From assembly GCF_003688415.1 (NCBI RefSeq), contig NZ_REFJ01000001.1:416645-480644 (forward strand): DNA of 64,000 nt, given 5' to 3'. Positions 52,798 through 62,049 of this stretch are shown here, one piece after another. How positions within the stretch are numbered: position 1 is the stretch's first letter; each line of letters begins with the position of its first letter. Origin of the DNA: Umboniibacter marinipuniceus. Its GTDB lineage: Bacteria > Pseudomonadota > Gammaproteobacteria > Pseudomonadales > DSM-25080. Made by a program: the position numbers and the translations under genes. The notes beneath the pieces are model-generated. The model ran no database searches. It was not told the origin of the DNA and worked only from the letters and a program-made list of their open reading frames with translations.

Positions 52798-54026
52798 TGG
52801 CTCATCGTGTGGTGATTACAGGCATGTCGAGTGTTTCGCCGCTCGGTGAAGATTGGCTTGATATCAGCAAGAAGCTCAAAACAGTGGAAAATGCGATTCA
52901 ACATTTCCCGAGTTGGAGTGAATACGAAGGTTTATACACCCAGCTAGGCGCTCCAGCCATCTTTAGCGATCCAGGATTCAGCCGCAAGCAGATGCGAGGA
53001 ATGGGCCGCGTAGCGTTACTATCGGTGGCCGCAACGCAAAGAGCATTGGAAGATGCAGGCTTAGCAGAGAGCGAAGCGATCCAAGATGGCTCGATGGGTG
53101 TGTCCTTTGGATCTTCAGCAGGTGCTGAACAGGGGCTCATGGACTTCGGCAATATGTTGGTCACTAAGTCTACCGGCACGCTCAATGCCAGCTCCTATAT
53201 TCGTATGATGGCGCACACTGCGCCCGTTAATATCGGCGTATTCTTCAAGCTAAAGGGGCGCGTAATTACCACGAGCTCAGCCTGTACTTCCGGTAGTCAG
53301 GGAATCGGCTATGCCTACGAAGCGGTGCGTGAAGGCAAACAGCGCTGGATGGTCGCTGGTGGCGCAGAGGAAATTTCGCCCAGTTACGCAGCGGTATTTG
53401 ATACTCTCTATGCGGCAAGTACACTGAATGAAGCACCATCGGAGACACCAAAACCCTTCGATGCGCATCGGGATGGTTTAGTTACTGGCGAAGGCGCGGG
53501 TTCACTTATTCTAGAAAGTTTAGAATCGGCACAGGCCCGAGGGGCGAAAATTTATGCTGAAATTGTTGGTTTTGGCACCAATTCCGATGGTTCTCACATT
53601 ACGCAGCCCAACCAAGAGACCATGCAAATTGCAATGGAAATGGCGCTAAAAGACGCTCAACTCAAAGCTGGCGATATCGGCTATGTTAACGCTCATGGCA
53701 CCGCTACAGATCGCGGCGATATTGCTGAAAGTCACGCCACCTTTAATGTGTTCGGTGACTCAGTACCCATTTCATCACTCAAAAGTTATATGGGGCACAC
53801 ACTTGGTGCCTGTGGCGCGCTTGAGGCAATTTTTTCTATCAATATGATGAACGAGGGCTGGTTCTGCCCCACCGTTAACTTAAGTGAAGTTGACCCTAAG
53901 TGTGCGCCGCTAGACTTTATTCGCGATGAAATTCGCTGGCTCAACACAAATTATATTATGAGTAATAATTTTGCCTTTGGCGGCATCAATACCTCGCTGA
54001 TATTTAAGCGGTATGAAGACGCTTAG
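52797..54026 (+). CDS. apeR: Beta-ketoacyl synthase (ApeR, FabF-like)
   Basis: 409 residues with Cys163 in SSACTSGSQG, HGTATDRGD and KSYMGHTLGACGALE. It is the second complete ketosynthase of the cluster, as in E. coli where ApeR probably makes the first condensation. The start overlaps the ApeQ stop (TTAATGG) and its end overlaps the PagL-like gene. Confidence 0.9.
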   Translation: MAHRVVITGMSSVSPLGEDWLDISKKLKTVENAIQHFPSWSEYEGLYTQLGAPAIFSDPGFSRKQMRGMGRVALLSVAATQRALEDAGLAESEAIQDGSMGVSFGSSAGAEQGLMDFGNMLVTKSTGTLNASSYIRMMAHTAPVNIGVFFKLKGRVITTSSACTSGSQGIGYAYEAVREGKQRWMVAGGAEEISPSYAAVFDTLYAASTLNEAPSETPKPFDAHRDGLVTGEGAGSLILESLESAQARGAKIYAEIVGFGTNSDGSHITQPNQETMQIAMEMALKDAQLKAGDIGYVNAHGTATDRGDIAESHATFNVFGDSVPISSLKSYMGHTLGACGALEAIFSINMMNEGWFCPTVNLSEVDPKCAPLDFIRDEIRWLNTNYIMSNNFAFGGINTSLIFKRYEDA

Positions 54027-54570
54027 GCGCTTTACGTTCATTCTGACACTACCTCTCTGGGTAGCGTCAGCGCTCGTTCACGCCAATAACTTCGATGTTC
54101 ACTCTCTGGTGTTGAACGTGGGCGGTGGAAAGCAATTCGATGCGTCTCAAGATAACCAACTCGTTGCGTTCGATGTGGAGTGGTGGGCTTGGAATCGTTC
54201 ACCCAGACAAACGCTTTCTATTGGCTCGTCGGTGGCGCAATGGCGTACCAACGCGAATATGGGCGCGAAGGTGGTGAATGTTGTGTCAATCTATCCGCAG
54301 CTAACACTCTACTACCCTCAGGATTTTCCGGTAGGGAAAGTCTTCTTTCAGGTACGGGCACTCGGCCCAAGTTGGCTCTCAGAAAACGCTTTGGGTGATC
54401 GTCATCAAAGCCGCAATTTCGCGTTTAATGCACGTTTAGCAGCTGGGATAGTCACGCCTAATGACTGGATTATTTCGCTTAGCTATCAACATATCTCAAA
54501 TGCAGGTTGGTCCCGAACGAACGATGGATGGGATTCGCCTATTAACTTGGCAATAGGGAGGCGCTTCTAG
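54013..54570 (+). CDS. PagL-like outer-membrane lipid A deacylase-family protein
   Basis: 185 residues with a signal peptide ending LVHA. The segment YQHISNAGWSRTNDGWDSPINL near the C-terminus matches the PagL/acyloxyacyl-hydrolase active-site region (H-x-S-N-A-G), with the catalytic His and Ser visible, and the protein ends in Phe like an outer-membrane beta-barrel. It could remove or position an acyl chain in the pigment lipid or in lipid A. It is coupled to apeR by a 14-base overlap. Confidence 0.82.
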   Translation: MKTLRRFTFILTLPLWVASALVHANNFDVHSLVLNVGGGKQFDASQDNQLVAFDVEWWAWNRSPRQTLSIGSSVAQWRTNANMGAKVVNVVSIYPQLTLYYPQDFPVGKVFFQVRALGPSWLSENALGDRHQSRNFAFNARLAAGIVTPNDWIISLSYQHISNAGWSRTNDGWDSPINLAIGRRF

Positions 54571-54571
54571 G

Positions 54572-55672
54572 ATGACGACGATGACAGGGAAAGCTAACGA
54601 CCACTTATTAATGTTAAAAAAATATGCCTACTTGTTGGTGTTGCTCACGCCGCTATCAATGCTTGCTAGCTATGCGCTGTGGCGAACCACTCAAGATGAT
54701 TTTTGGCTGTGGCTAACCCCTGCGATCGTATTTATTCTCGTTCCCGTTTTAGAGCAACTTATTGGCCGAGACAGCGACAATATCAATGAGGAAACCCAGT
54801 TTGAGGACCTTTCTAAGCAGCGCTACTATCGTTGGTTAATTATCCTCTGCGCACCGCTATACCTGCTCACTTTAGCGGCTGGAGCCTGGGCCTTTAGTAC
54901 TCAAATTGAGGGTTGGCTGGCGCAGCTAGCATGGGTGTTTTCAATGGGTACAACTGGTGCGGTGATTGCCATCAATGTTGGCCATGAGCTTATTCACAAA
55001 AATACCAAACTTGAGCGCTTTGCCGGAGGTTGCCTGCTTGCGATGGTTTGCTATGCGGGCTTCAAGGTGGAGCATGTCCGAGGGCATCACGTCTGGGTTT
55101 CCACACCCAATGATCCGTCATCTTCGCGTTTTGGACAGTCGTTATATCACTTTTGGCCACGTGCGGTTTGGCACAATACCATGAATGCATGGCGACTAGA
55201 GCATCAACGCCTTCGTCGTCGGCAATTACCTTTCTGGCGAAATGAATTGATTGGTTGGTATAGTCTCAGTGCGGTGCTTGGCGGGATCATGCTAATGATA
55301 TGGGGGGTTGATGGGCTACTATTTTTCCTTGTGCAGAGCTTAATCGCTTTCGGCTTTTTGGAGGTGATTAACTACATTGAACATTATGGTCTCGCTCGTA
55401 GAGAGCAAGACAACGGCCGCTATGAGAAGACCAACGTCACGCACTCATGGAATAGTAATTTTCTTTTGACTAACGTGCTCTTGTTTCAGCTACAACGTCA
55501 TTCGGATCATCATGCCTTTCCCCAGCGCCGGTATCAGGTACTTAGGCATCATGATGAGAGCCCGCAGTTACCTGCAGGTTATGCCACCATGATCTTAATT
55601 GCCCTAATACCACCGCTGTGGTTTCGAATTATGAACCCGCGTGTTGAACGCTATTATGATCAAGCTAGCTAA
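54572..55672 (+). CDS. AlkB-like alkane/fatty-acid monooxygenase (di-iron membrane enzyme)
   Basis: 366 residues with six hydrophobic helices and the AlkB histidine boxes: INVGHELIHKNTKLERF, KVEHVRGHHVWVSTPNDPSSSR, INYIEHYGLAR and LQRHSDHHAFPQRRYQVLR. These bind the di-iron centre. As the last gene of the APE operon, it may hydroxylate the polyene or an aliphatic part of the pigment lipid, but an unrelated alkane hydroxylase is possible. GGAGG is 9 bases before the ATG. No rubredoxin gene is adjacent. A bidirectional terminator follows. Confidence 0.85.
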   Translation: MTTMTGKANDHLLMLKKYAYLLVLLTPLSMLASYALWRTTQDDFWLWLTPAIVFILVPVLEQLIGRDSDNINEETQFEDLSKQRYYRWLIILCAPLYLLTLAAGAWAFSTQIEGWLAQLAWVFSMGTTGAVIAINVGHELIHKNTKLERFAGGCLLAMVCYAGFKVEHVRGHHVWVSTPNDPSSSRFGQSLYHFWPRAVWHNTMNAWRLEHQRLRRRQLPFWRNELIGWYSLSAVLGGIMLMIWGVDGLLFFLVQSLIAFGFLEVINYIEHYGLARREQDNGRYEKTNVTHSWNSNFLLTNVLLFQLQRHSDHHAFPQRRYQVLRHHDESPQLPAGYATMILIALIPPLWFRIMNPRVERYYDQAS

Positions 55673-55707
55673 TCATCTAACGGCTAGCTTTGCTTAACGA
55701 GTAAGAC

Positions 55708-55744
55708 TAAAAAAAGCCGCGGCAGCTGAGGGCCTGCGGCTTTT
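55708..55744. terminator. Terminator after the APE operon
   Basis: AAAAGCCGC and GCGGCTTTT form the stem (55712-55744) with a 15-base loop. A T-run follows on each strand, so it can serve both the APE operon and the minus-strand PuuB-like gene that ends at 55769. Confidence 0.8.
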
Positions 55745-55768
55745 CGATGAAGCGATTCGCCATTGAGC

Positions 55769-57070
55769 CTAGAGTTCGTCGAGTAGTTTGAACCAAAGCA
55801 TACCGAGAGCCATACCCGGTCTTCGCAGGAGTTTTCCGCCGGGCCAGTTCCAATGGTGAATTTTGGCGAACACGTCAAAACGCTCAGCCTGCTGAGCAAT
55901 CATATCTGCGGTGACCCTCGCGGTGAGATGAGTTGGTGCTACGCCATGGCCCGAATAGGCCTGAATATAAAAAACATTGTGGCTGAGTCTGCCTAGCTGC
56001 GGCATTCGGTTGATACCAATCCCCATATTCCCAGACCAGCCAAAATCAACCGTGGACGATGCTAGCTCCGGGAAGACTTTAAGCATTTTTGCCTGCATCG
56101 TGCCGATAAGATTTTTCGGTTCGAGCCCCGTGTAATTGGATAGTCCGCCAAACAGCAATCGGCCATCCGCCGACAGACGGAAATAGTCAAGTGCGGTATT
56201 GGGGTCACACACGGCAAGGTTGCCAGGCATAATATCTTTAGCCAGGTCGCCAAGGGGTTCCGTAGCAATTACACAGCTTGTAGCCGGTAATATCTTCTTG
56301 GCGAGTTTGGGCTGTAAGTCACCCATATAGGCATTACCACAATGCACCACAAACTTGGCAGTCACCGCACCGTTCTCGGTAATAACCCTTGGTTTATCAC
56401 CCTCAATAACGCGAACTACTTTGCTTTGTTCAAAGATTTGCGTGCCCAGTGATGCAGCCGCAGCGGCCTCGCCGCGGCAGAGGTTAAGGGGGTGGACATG
56501 ACCGTAGCCGTCTTTGTTAACCAATGCGCCAAGATAACTTTTGGAATTGACGTGATGCTCACGCATTTGTTCAGCCTCTACCCATTCGAGTTTGTAGGGG
56601 TAGCCGGCGGCTTGCTGTTCCGCTTGAAACGCTTTGAGTTCGTCAATATGCCGCGGCTTGATGGCAACATCGGCATAACCCCAGCTAAGATCGCAATCGA
56701 TATGGTATTTCGCCACGCGCTCGCGGATGATCTCGCAGCACTCCCAACCGGCTTGTTGGATAGTCTTTATGCCATCGTCACCGATACGACGCTTGAATTG
56801 CTGTAGTTTATGGCCAATACCGCCAATGATTTGACCGCCGTTTCGGCCAGTTGCCCCCCAGCCAATGCGGTTCGCCTCGAGTAGCACTACGCTAAAGCCG
56901 CGTTCAGCCAATTCTAGCGCGGTATTTACGCCGCTAAAGCCGCCGCCAATCACACAGACGTCTGTCGTAATTTCGCCCTCAAGGCTGGGATAATTGCTAG
57001 GATTGTTGATGGTTGCAGCGTAGTAACTATTGGTGTGCTCACGCACGTCTTTTGTTGCTTTTAGAAACAT
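55769..57070 (-). CDS. FAD-dependent amine oxidase (PuuB-like, DAO family)
   Basis: 433 residues. An N-terminal lead NSYYAATINNPSNYPSLEGEI precedes DVCVIGGGFSGVNTALELAERG, then LEANRIGWGATGRNGGQIIGGIG. This is the gamma-glutamylputrescine oxidase/DAO pattern. The C-terminal part has FGWSGNMGIGINRMPQLGRL and YSGHGVAPTHLTARV. It probably oxidises a secondary or primary amine outside a complete puu operon (no puuA, puuC or puuD is seen). GAAGG precedes the ATG. Confidence 0.9.
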   Translation of the reverse strand: MFLKATKDVREHTNSYYAATINNPSNYPSLEGEITTDVCVIGGGFSGVNTALELAERGFSVVLLEANRIGWGATGRNGGQIIGGIGHKLQQFKRRIGDDGIKTIQQAGWECCEIIRERVAKYHIDCDLSWGYADVAIKPRHIDELKAFQAEQQAAGYPYKLEWVEAEQMREHHVNSKSYLGALVNKDGYGHVHPLNLCRGEAAAAASLGTQIFEQSKVVRVIEGDKPRVITENGAVTAKFVVHCGNAYMGDLQPKLAKKILPATSCVIATEPLGDLAKDIMPGNLAVCDPNTALDYFRLSADGRLLFGGLSNYTGLEPKNLIGTMQAKMLKVFPELASSTVDFGWSGNMGIGINRMPQLGRLSHNVFYIQAYSGHGVAPTHLTARVTADMIAQQAERFDVFAKIHHWNWPGGKLLRRPGMALGMLWFKLLDEL

Positions 57071-57127
57071 AAAGGTACCTTCGTAATATTTGAATGAATA
57101 ACAGCGCCCGCAGGCGTTTAAAACAAA

Positions 57128-57235
57128 TTAACGAAGGTCAGGGTCGGGCTCGTCGCCGCTGCTGATGTCTTGCCAGGCGGCTGAGGTACTACAGAAATGA
57201 TCCCAAAGGATTAGATTGATCACTAGGTTCAACAT
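57128..57235 (-). CDS. Possible 35-residue small ORF upstream of the PuuB-like gene
   Basis: An ATG at 57235 opens 35 codons ending in TAA at 57128, 57 bases before the PuuB-like start. It begins MLNLVINLILWDHF, with a hydrophobic N-terminus and an acidic C-terminus (SSGDEPDPDLR). It has no good ribosome site and no recognised family. It may be a leader peptide or a chance frame. Confidence 0.3.
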   Translation of the reverse strand: MLNLVINLILWDHFCSTSAAWQDISSGDEPDPDLR

Positions 57236-57306
57236 GGTTTTATTATGCGACCACGGAGACCTAAATTTCAAGTCCCCGAGGGCATCAGATTAAAGGCTAA
57301 GCTCGG

Positions 57307-57837
57307 TCATAATTGCTCAATTACACTGGTTGTGAAGACGTCAAAGCGCTGGAAGTGCTCGTCGGTAACCAGTTTAAAAGCTTCTGCGGAGAATGAGGTA
57401 TAAAAACTCGGGAGCGAAAAGCTAGCGAGTACACTCGCACCGAAAAACGGCATCGAAGCCTCGGCTTGTTTGAGTACGTTTTGAGCGCCACCCGGTCCGG
57501 GCGATGTCGCTAGCAAAACGACTCGCTTCTCACTAAAGACCTTTTGCTGATGGCGAGACATCCAGTCAAATAGGTTTTTGTAGGCTGCCGTGTAGCTCCC
57601 ATTATGTTCAGCGAAGCTAATGATAAGCAGATCCGCTTCATTGATTAGACCTAGAAATTGCAGGGCGTTCTCGGGGATGCCGTTAGCCGCTTCCTCGTCG
57701 GCGCTATATAGTGGGCAGTCGAAGTCTTTCAGCGAAACCGCGGTAAACGAATCGGCGATAGCACTAGCGGTGAAGCAGGCGAATTGCTGGTTAATTGATG
57801 TGGAGCTTGAACTGGCTCCAAAAGCGAGGATCTTCAT
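57307..57837 (-). CDS. NADPH-dependent FMN reductase
   Basis: 176 residues with the flavodoxin-like FMN site KILAFGASSSSTSINQQFA at the N-terminus, then ADLLIISFAEHNGSYTAAYKNLFDWMS and LLATSPGPGGAQNVL. The family supplies reduced FMN or reduces quinones and azo compounds. AGGAAG lies just upstream of the ATG. It stands alone, 230 bases from the PuuB-like gene. Confidence 0.9.
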   Translation of the reverse strand: MKILAFGASSSSTSINQQFACFTASAIADSFTAVSLKDFDCPLYSADEEAANGIPENALQFLGLINEADLLIISFAEHNGSYTAAYKNLFDWMSRHQQKVFSEKRVVLLATSPGPGGAQNVLKQAEASMPFFGASVLASFSLPSFYTSFSAEAFKLVTDEHFQRFDVFTTSVIEQL

Positions 57838-58081
57838 GGCTTCTTCCTTTGGCTTAACGTCATCTTAATATTAAAGCTGCTATCCGCGCCTATACCAAGC
57901 GTTAATCAATCTTAAAGTGGTCACGTAGATGACATGGGCGCGGCCAATGCTGCAGTAAAAACGCCTGATTAGATTCGAAAAATAAGCAATATTCGCTAAA
58001 AAAGCCGACTTTTGACTAGTCTAGAGAGGTTTTTTTGGCGTAAACTGGTGTTACAAACCATAAAAACAAAAAAGGGATGTC

Positions 58082-59989
58082 ATGAAAAAATCACTAATCG
58101 CTACTAGTATTGCGCTTGGGCTAATGTCCGGTGCTGCCTTTGCAGATTCTCCTTACTCTAAGTTATATGTCTTTGGTGACAGTTTGAGTGACACGGGAAT
58201 GTTCGGCGGTAAAGCCACTAACCGTGTTGGTCCAGATTACACCATGGGTGAGTTCGAATATCTTGGCGTCGAGCTCTTCGCAATGTCACTTAAATTAGAC
58301 GCGCCAAAGCCCGCGACTATGGGCGGCACTAACTATGCCGTTGGTGGATTCCGTTCTGACCAAGTCCTCGCGTCGGTTGCATCGCCAGTTGGTCAACCAC
58401 ACCCTATCCTAGGGCCGCTTTCTTCCTATGCGCAGGACTCTATGGGGCAAGCAGATTCAAATGCCATTTACTACGTGAGTGCAGGTGGTAATGATTTTCT
58501 TCAGCAGCCGGACTACGACGGTGATGGTTCCTTTGGTCCTGGTGACATCTCTATAGCGGCTGGTAATGTCTTCACCGCTGCAGCAGCCTTAGACATGATG
58601 GGCGCTAATTATATTGTCCTTCCTAACCTAGTGGCGCTGGACCTTTCTCCCGCAATTAACTTCTCGGAAGCGGTAGCGCCAGGTACTAAAGCGCTAACCA
58701 AAGCTGGTGTAGATGGTTTTAATACGGCCCTAACGTTGTTAGTAGGCGGTAGCAATGCAAACATCATCATGCCAGATGTGAACACAGCAATGGTTGAATT
58801 GTTTGACAATCCGGGTGCATATGGCTTCGCACTTCCGGGCTCAGCGCTGGGCGTAACCTGCTTCGATGGCAGCTGTTCGGCGGCCTCGGGCTACTGGAGT
58901 GGCTTCGAAGCTATTCTTCCAGATGGTTCGGTCAACCCGAACGCAAACCCAGACTTTTTCGCATTTAATGACTTTGTACACCCAACGGGTGCTGGTCATG
59001 CAATCTTCGGTGTTGGCTTAGAGGCAATTTTCACGGCTCCTGATGTCTACTCTTCAATGCCAGCATTGGCATTGGCGAGCTCGGGCGATCAAATGGCCAG
59101 CTTCCGCACGCAAATGTCTCGTTTCCGTTTTGGTAATGAAGGGGCAAGTGTTCTTCTAAACGTGTCGAACAACACCACGGATTGGAATACTGATTTCATG
59201 ACCAATAGCGAGCGAAGCACCGAACAGCTCCAGGTGGGTTACCAAGCGCCAATGGGTGAGTCTATGCGTGTGGGTATTGCGTTCACTGGCTCGAGTTCAG
59301 AGTTGAGCTTTGGTCAGTCAGTTGGCAGCACCATGCGTGGCGGCGTTGAGAGTGCATCGGTTGACGCGGATAGCTTCGGTTTAGCGCTATCGCTTAACTT
59401 CATTTCTGGCGGCTTGTATGGTGAGGTTGCTCCTGAGTTCAGTTATGGTTCTATGGACACATCGCGTCACCTACGCATTCTATCTTTGGATCGTATCCAG
59501 ACCGCTAGCGCAGATTACACCACTGCCGGCGTGACCTTAGAGGCGGGTTATAACTTCTTCGCGGATTCAGGCTTTGAGCTTGGCCCATTTGTTGTATCGA
59601 GCTTCAAGAAGGCAAGTGTCGATAACTTCGAAGAGAAGCAGTTGAATGCCAATGCTATGTTTGTTGACAGTCAGAGCTGGAGTGAAACAACAGCGGGCTA
59701 CGGTTTATTCGCCGGATATAATGGTGAGAACTGGTTCTTTGATGTTCGTGCTAGCCAACTTGAGTCGGATAACGAAGGTCGCGAGGAAACTCGTATGGGC
59801 GTTAGCACTATCAAGGAAAACAGCTTCTGGCTTCCGTCTATCGAACGAGCGGGCTCAGCCACTGAGCTTGACGCTACCGTAGGTTTCGAGATCGATGGTT
59901 TCACGGTTTCGGGTCAGTATCGCTACCAAGATATTGATAACCAAGGCAAGGGCGACATGTACACCTTAGGCTTAAGCTTCGCGCTCTAA
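58082..59989 (+). CDS. estA: GDSL-esterase autotransporter (EstA-like)
   Basis: 635 residues. A signal peptide (to about residue 21) is followed by an SGNH/GDSL esterase: Ser34 in FGDSLSDTG, an Asn in GGNDFLQ, and Asp/His in FNDFVHPTGAGH. Residues about 350-635 are an autotransporter beta-barrel that ends in GDMYTLGLSFAL with a terminal-type aromatic pattern. The esterase would be displayed on the cell surface, as for Pseudomonas EstA. AGGG is just upstream of the ATG. The symbol is by analogy. Confidence 0.93.
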   Translation: MKKSLIATSIALGLMSGAAFADSPYSKLYVFGDSLSDTGMFGGKATNRVGPDYTMGEFEYLGVELFAMSLKLDAPKPATMGGTNYAVGGFRSDQVLASVASPVGQPHPILGPLSSYAQDSMGQADSNAIYYVSAGGNDFLQQPDYDGDGSFGPGDISIAAGNVFTAAAALDMMGANYIVLPNLVALDLSPAINFSEAVAPGTKALTKAGVDGFNTALTLLVGGSNANIIMPDVNTAMVELFDNPGAYGFALPGSALGVTCFDGSCSAASGYWSGFEAILPDGSVNPNANPDFFAFNDFVHPTGAGHAIFGVGLEAIFTAPDVYSSMPALALASSGDQMASFRTQMSRFRFGNEGASVLLNVSNNTTDWNTDFMTNSERSTEQLQVGYQAPMGESMRVGIAFTGSSSELSFGQSVGSTMRGGVESASVDADSFGLALSLNFISGGLYGEVAPEFSYGSMDTSRHLRILSLDRIQTASADYTTAGVTLEAGYNFFADSGFELGPFVVSSFKKASVDNFEEKQLNANAMFVDSQSWSETTAGYGLFAGYNGENWFFDVRASQLESDNEGREETRMGVSTIKENSFWLPSIERAGSATELDATVGFEIDGFTVSGQYRYQDIDNQGKGDMYTLGLSFAL

Positions 59990-60035
59990 GATGTATCAAC
60001 GAGCGCTGGCATTCGCAGCGCTCGGTTCAAAACAT

Positions 60036-60069
60036 TAAAAAGGCGACTCATTGCTGAGTCGCCTTTTTT
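60036..60069. terminator. Bidirectional terminator between EstA and DUF885 genes
   Basis: AAAGGCGACTCA (60039-60050) and TGAGTCGCCTTT (60055-60066) form a 12-bp stem with a TTGC loop, and A/T runs on both sides. It ends both the EstA gene and the convergent DUF885 gene. A second hairpin (GAGCGCT/AGCGCTC, 60001-60023) stands just before it. Confidence 0.9.
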
Positions 60070-60112
60070 GTGGTCAGTCGCGACAGCGTGAAGCCGCCGC
60101 TTAAGTCTGTCC

Positions 60113-61936
60113 TTATTGCGCGTTACGTTCAGCAATATACTGATCAACGAGCTCTTCTAAGATGGCGAGTGGAACGGCGCCATTTTTCAGTACTACGTCA
60201 TGGAAGTCGCGAATATCGAAGCGATCACCCAAGGCATTTTGTGCTTTGCTACGAAGCTCAAGAATCTTCATCATGCCAATCTTATAGGCTGTGGCCTGCC
60301 CCGGCATAACAATATAACGCTCGATTTCTGAGACGACATCGCTTTCCGCCATCCCAGTATTCGACAGCATATAGTCAATGGCTTCTTCGCGGGTCCAGCG
60401 CTGATGGTGAATACCAGTATCCACTACCAAGCGCACGGCACGGAAGAGCTCAGCCACTAGGCGGCCGATATTATCGTAAGGGTCATTTTGGAATCCCTGC
60501 TCCCAAGCGACTTGCTCTGCGTAGAGTGCCCAGCCTTCTGTATAGGCTGTAAACGGTGACATGCGGCGAATCAGCGGCATGCCCTCAAGTTCCATAGCTA
60601 TCGCGATTTGGAAGTGATGACCGGGGATGCCTTCATGATAGGCTAATGTGCGCATGCCGAACTTTGGTGTTGCCTTGATATCATATAAATTGGCGAAGAA
60701 ACGACCAGGTCGTGAGCCATCAATGGCTGGTTGCTGATAATAAGCGCCCGGTGAAGTCTTCTCCTTGAACTCTGGAATTCTAACTACTTCCATGCCGGCG
60801 ATGGGTCGGATGTTGAAGGCGCTATCTATCCCTGCATCAATTTCATCCAGGATGATTTGATAGTCCTCAAGGATTTGTGCTCGGCCCGCATCACTGTCTT
60901 CGTAGTAGAAGTCAGGGTTGGCGCTCAGAACTTCCATTGCCGCCGTGAATCCAACTGAAGTGTCATAGCCTTCGGCGGCTAAGATAGCCAGAATTTCAGC
61001 TTGGATGCGGTCAACTTCACGTAAGCCGATCTCGTGGATTTCATCCGCCGTATAATCGGTAGTAGTAAAGAACTGCAGCGCTAGCGCATAGACTTCGTCG
61101 CCCTGCGGAAGGTGCCATATACCGTCATCCGAATTAGTTTTATCGATAACACGATTGAAATAGTCGATGAAGGTATCGTACGCTGGGTAAACATCTGTCT
61201 CGATAAGATCCACTGCCCGTGCGAGTAAATCACTCTTTTGTTCGTCGCTAATGTCCGAGGCTGAAGATAGTTTTTCTTCCAATGCGGTGTATAGAATGTT
61301 TTCAGTTGGCGGTGTTGCGACAAAGGCGTTCATCTCATCCAAGACACGCTGAACAACGAACCTAGGAGGGAGTATGTTTCGCTCTTCTCGAAGTGTTAAG
61401 CCTTCCATGTACTGATTGAACTTACGCGGTAATTCGGTCATTCGATGTAAATAGTTTTCTGCATCTTCGAGATCATGAACCTGATGCTGAGCTTGCATAA
61501 AACTTGGGAAAGCACTTTGAATACCAAATAATTGGTTAGCAGGGTAATTATGGTATTGGTAGGGCGCGGCGGCCTCAAGGTAGTCTAATAGATAAAGTGC
61601 GATACGCTTGGAAAGCAAGTCGTTTTCACTGAGCTCGCTATCGGAATAGGCTTCAATAAGCGCCTTAATCTCCATAGCTTTTGCCATCAGCCGCTGGTCA
61701 TGGGCCAGGCTTGCATCGCTAAGGTGCGCGTTATGATCCTTTATGCCCAGGCCCTCTAGAAACCCAAGTGAAGTGAGTGTTTCGGGGTCTTCGAAGGCTA
61801 GCTTAACAACTTCTCGGTCCAGTAAAGATCTGAACCTGAACGGTTTGTCTGCATTCCATTCGTACGCGGCAAAGGTGCCTCCGCCTGCGATAACTATGAT
61901 CAGCAGGAGGCCAATATACTTTGCGAATCTCTTCAT
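60113..61936 (-). CDS. DUF885 family protein, second copy
   Basis: About 607 residues. A single N-terminal helix (FAKYIGLLLIIVIAGGGTFAAY) without a lipobox Cys suggests anchoring in the inner membrane or export. The zincin-like YHEGIPGHHFQ and YTEGWALYAEQ motifs and the C-terminal MPGQATAYKIGMMKILELR match the other copy at 2155-3993, with clear overall similarity along the full length. It probably acts on peptides in the envelope. The ATG at 61936 follows AAGGA; a frame start at 61978 adds 14 residues. Confidence 0.9.
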   Translation of the reverse strand: MKRFAKYIGLLLIIVIAGGGTFAAYEWNADKPFRFRSLLDREVVKLAFEDPETLTSLGFLEGLGIKDHNAHLSDASLAHDQRLMAKAMEIKALIEAYSDSELSENDLLSKRIALYLLDYLEAAAPYQYHNYPANQLFGIQSAFPSFMQAQHQVHDLEDAENYLHRMTELPRKFNQYMEGLTLREERNILPPRFVVQRVLDEMNAFVATPPTENILYTALEEKLSSASDISDEQKSDLLARAVDLIETDVYPAYDTFIDYFNRVIDKTNSDDGIWHLPQGDEVYALALQFFTTTDYTADEIHEIGLREVDRIQAEILAILAAEGYDTSVGFTAAMEVLSANPDFYYEDSDAGRAQILEDYQIILDEIDAGIDSAFNIRPIAGMEVVRIPEFKEKTSPGAYYQQPAIDGSRPGRFFANLYDIKATPKFGMRTLAYHEGIPGHHFQIAIAMELEGMPLIRRMSPFTAYTEGWALYAEQVAWEQGFQNDPYDNIGRLVAELFRAVRLVVDTGIHHQRWTREEAIDYMLSNTGMAESDVVSEIERYIVMPGQATAYKIGMMKILELRSKAQNALGDRFDIRDFHDVVLKNGAVPLAILEELVDQYIAERNAQ

Positions 61937-62014
61937 GATTAGATTCCTTCTATGAGTATTATTGTTGTTAATCAACACTGATCTTATCGCGTTTCGCTAA
62001 TTACCCCTAGTTTA

Positions 62015-62042
62015 TTTACACGGCAACGAATATGGGTATACT
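62015..62042 (+). promoter_or_regulatory. Sigma-70 promoter before the structured leader
   Basis: TTTACA (62015-62020), a 16-base spacer and TATACT (62037-62042). The expected start is 62049-62050, the first base of the leader's closing stem. Confidence 0.65.
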
Positions 62043-62049
62043 GGACGGA

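Noticed and set aside
57838-58081. TTGACT ... TAAACT promoter for the EstA gene
   Set aside because: The spacing is about 23 bases, too long for sigma-70. No promoter is claimed.
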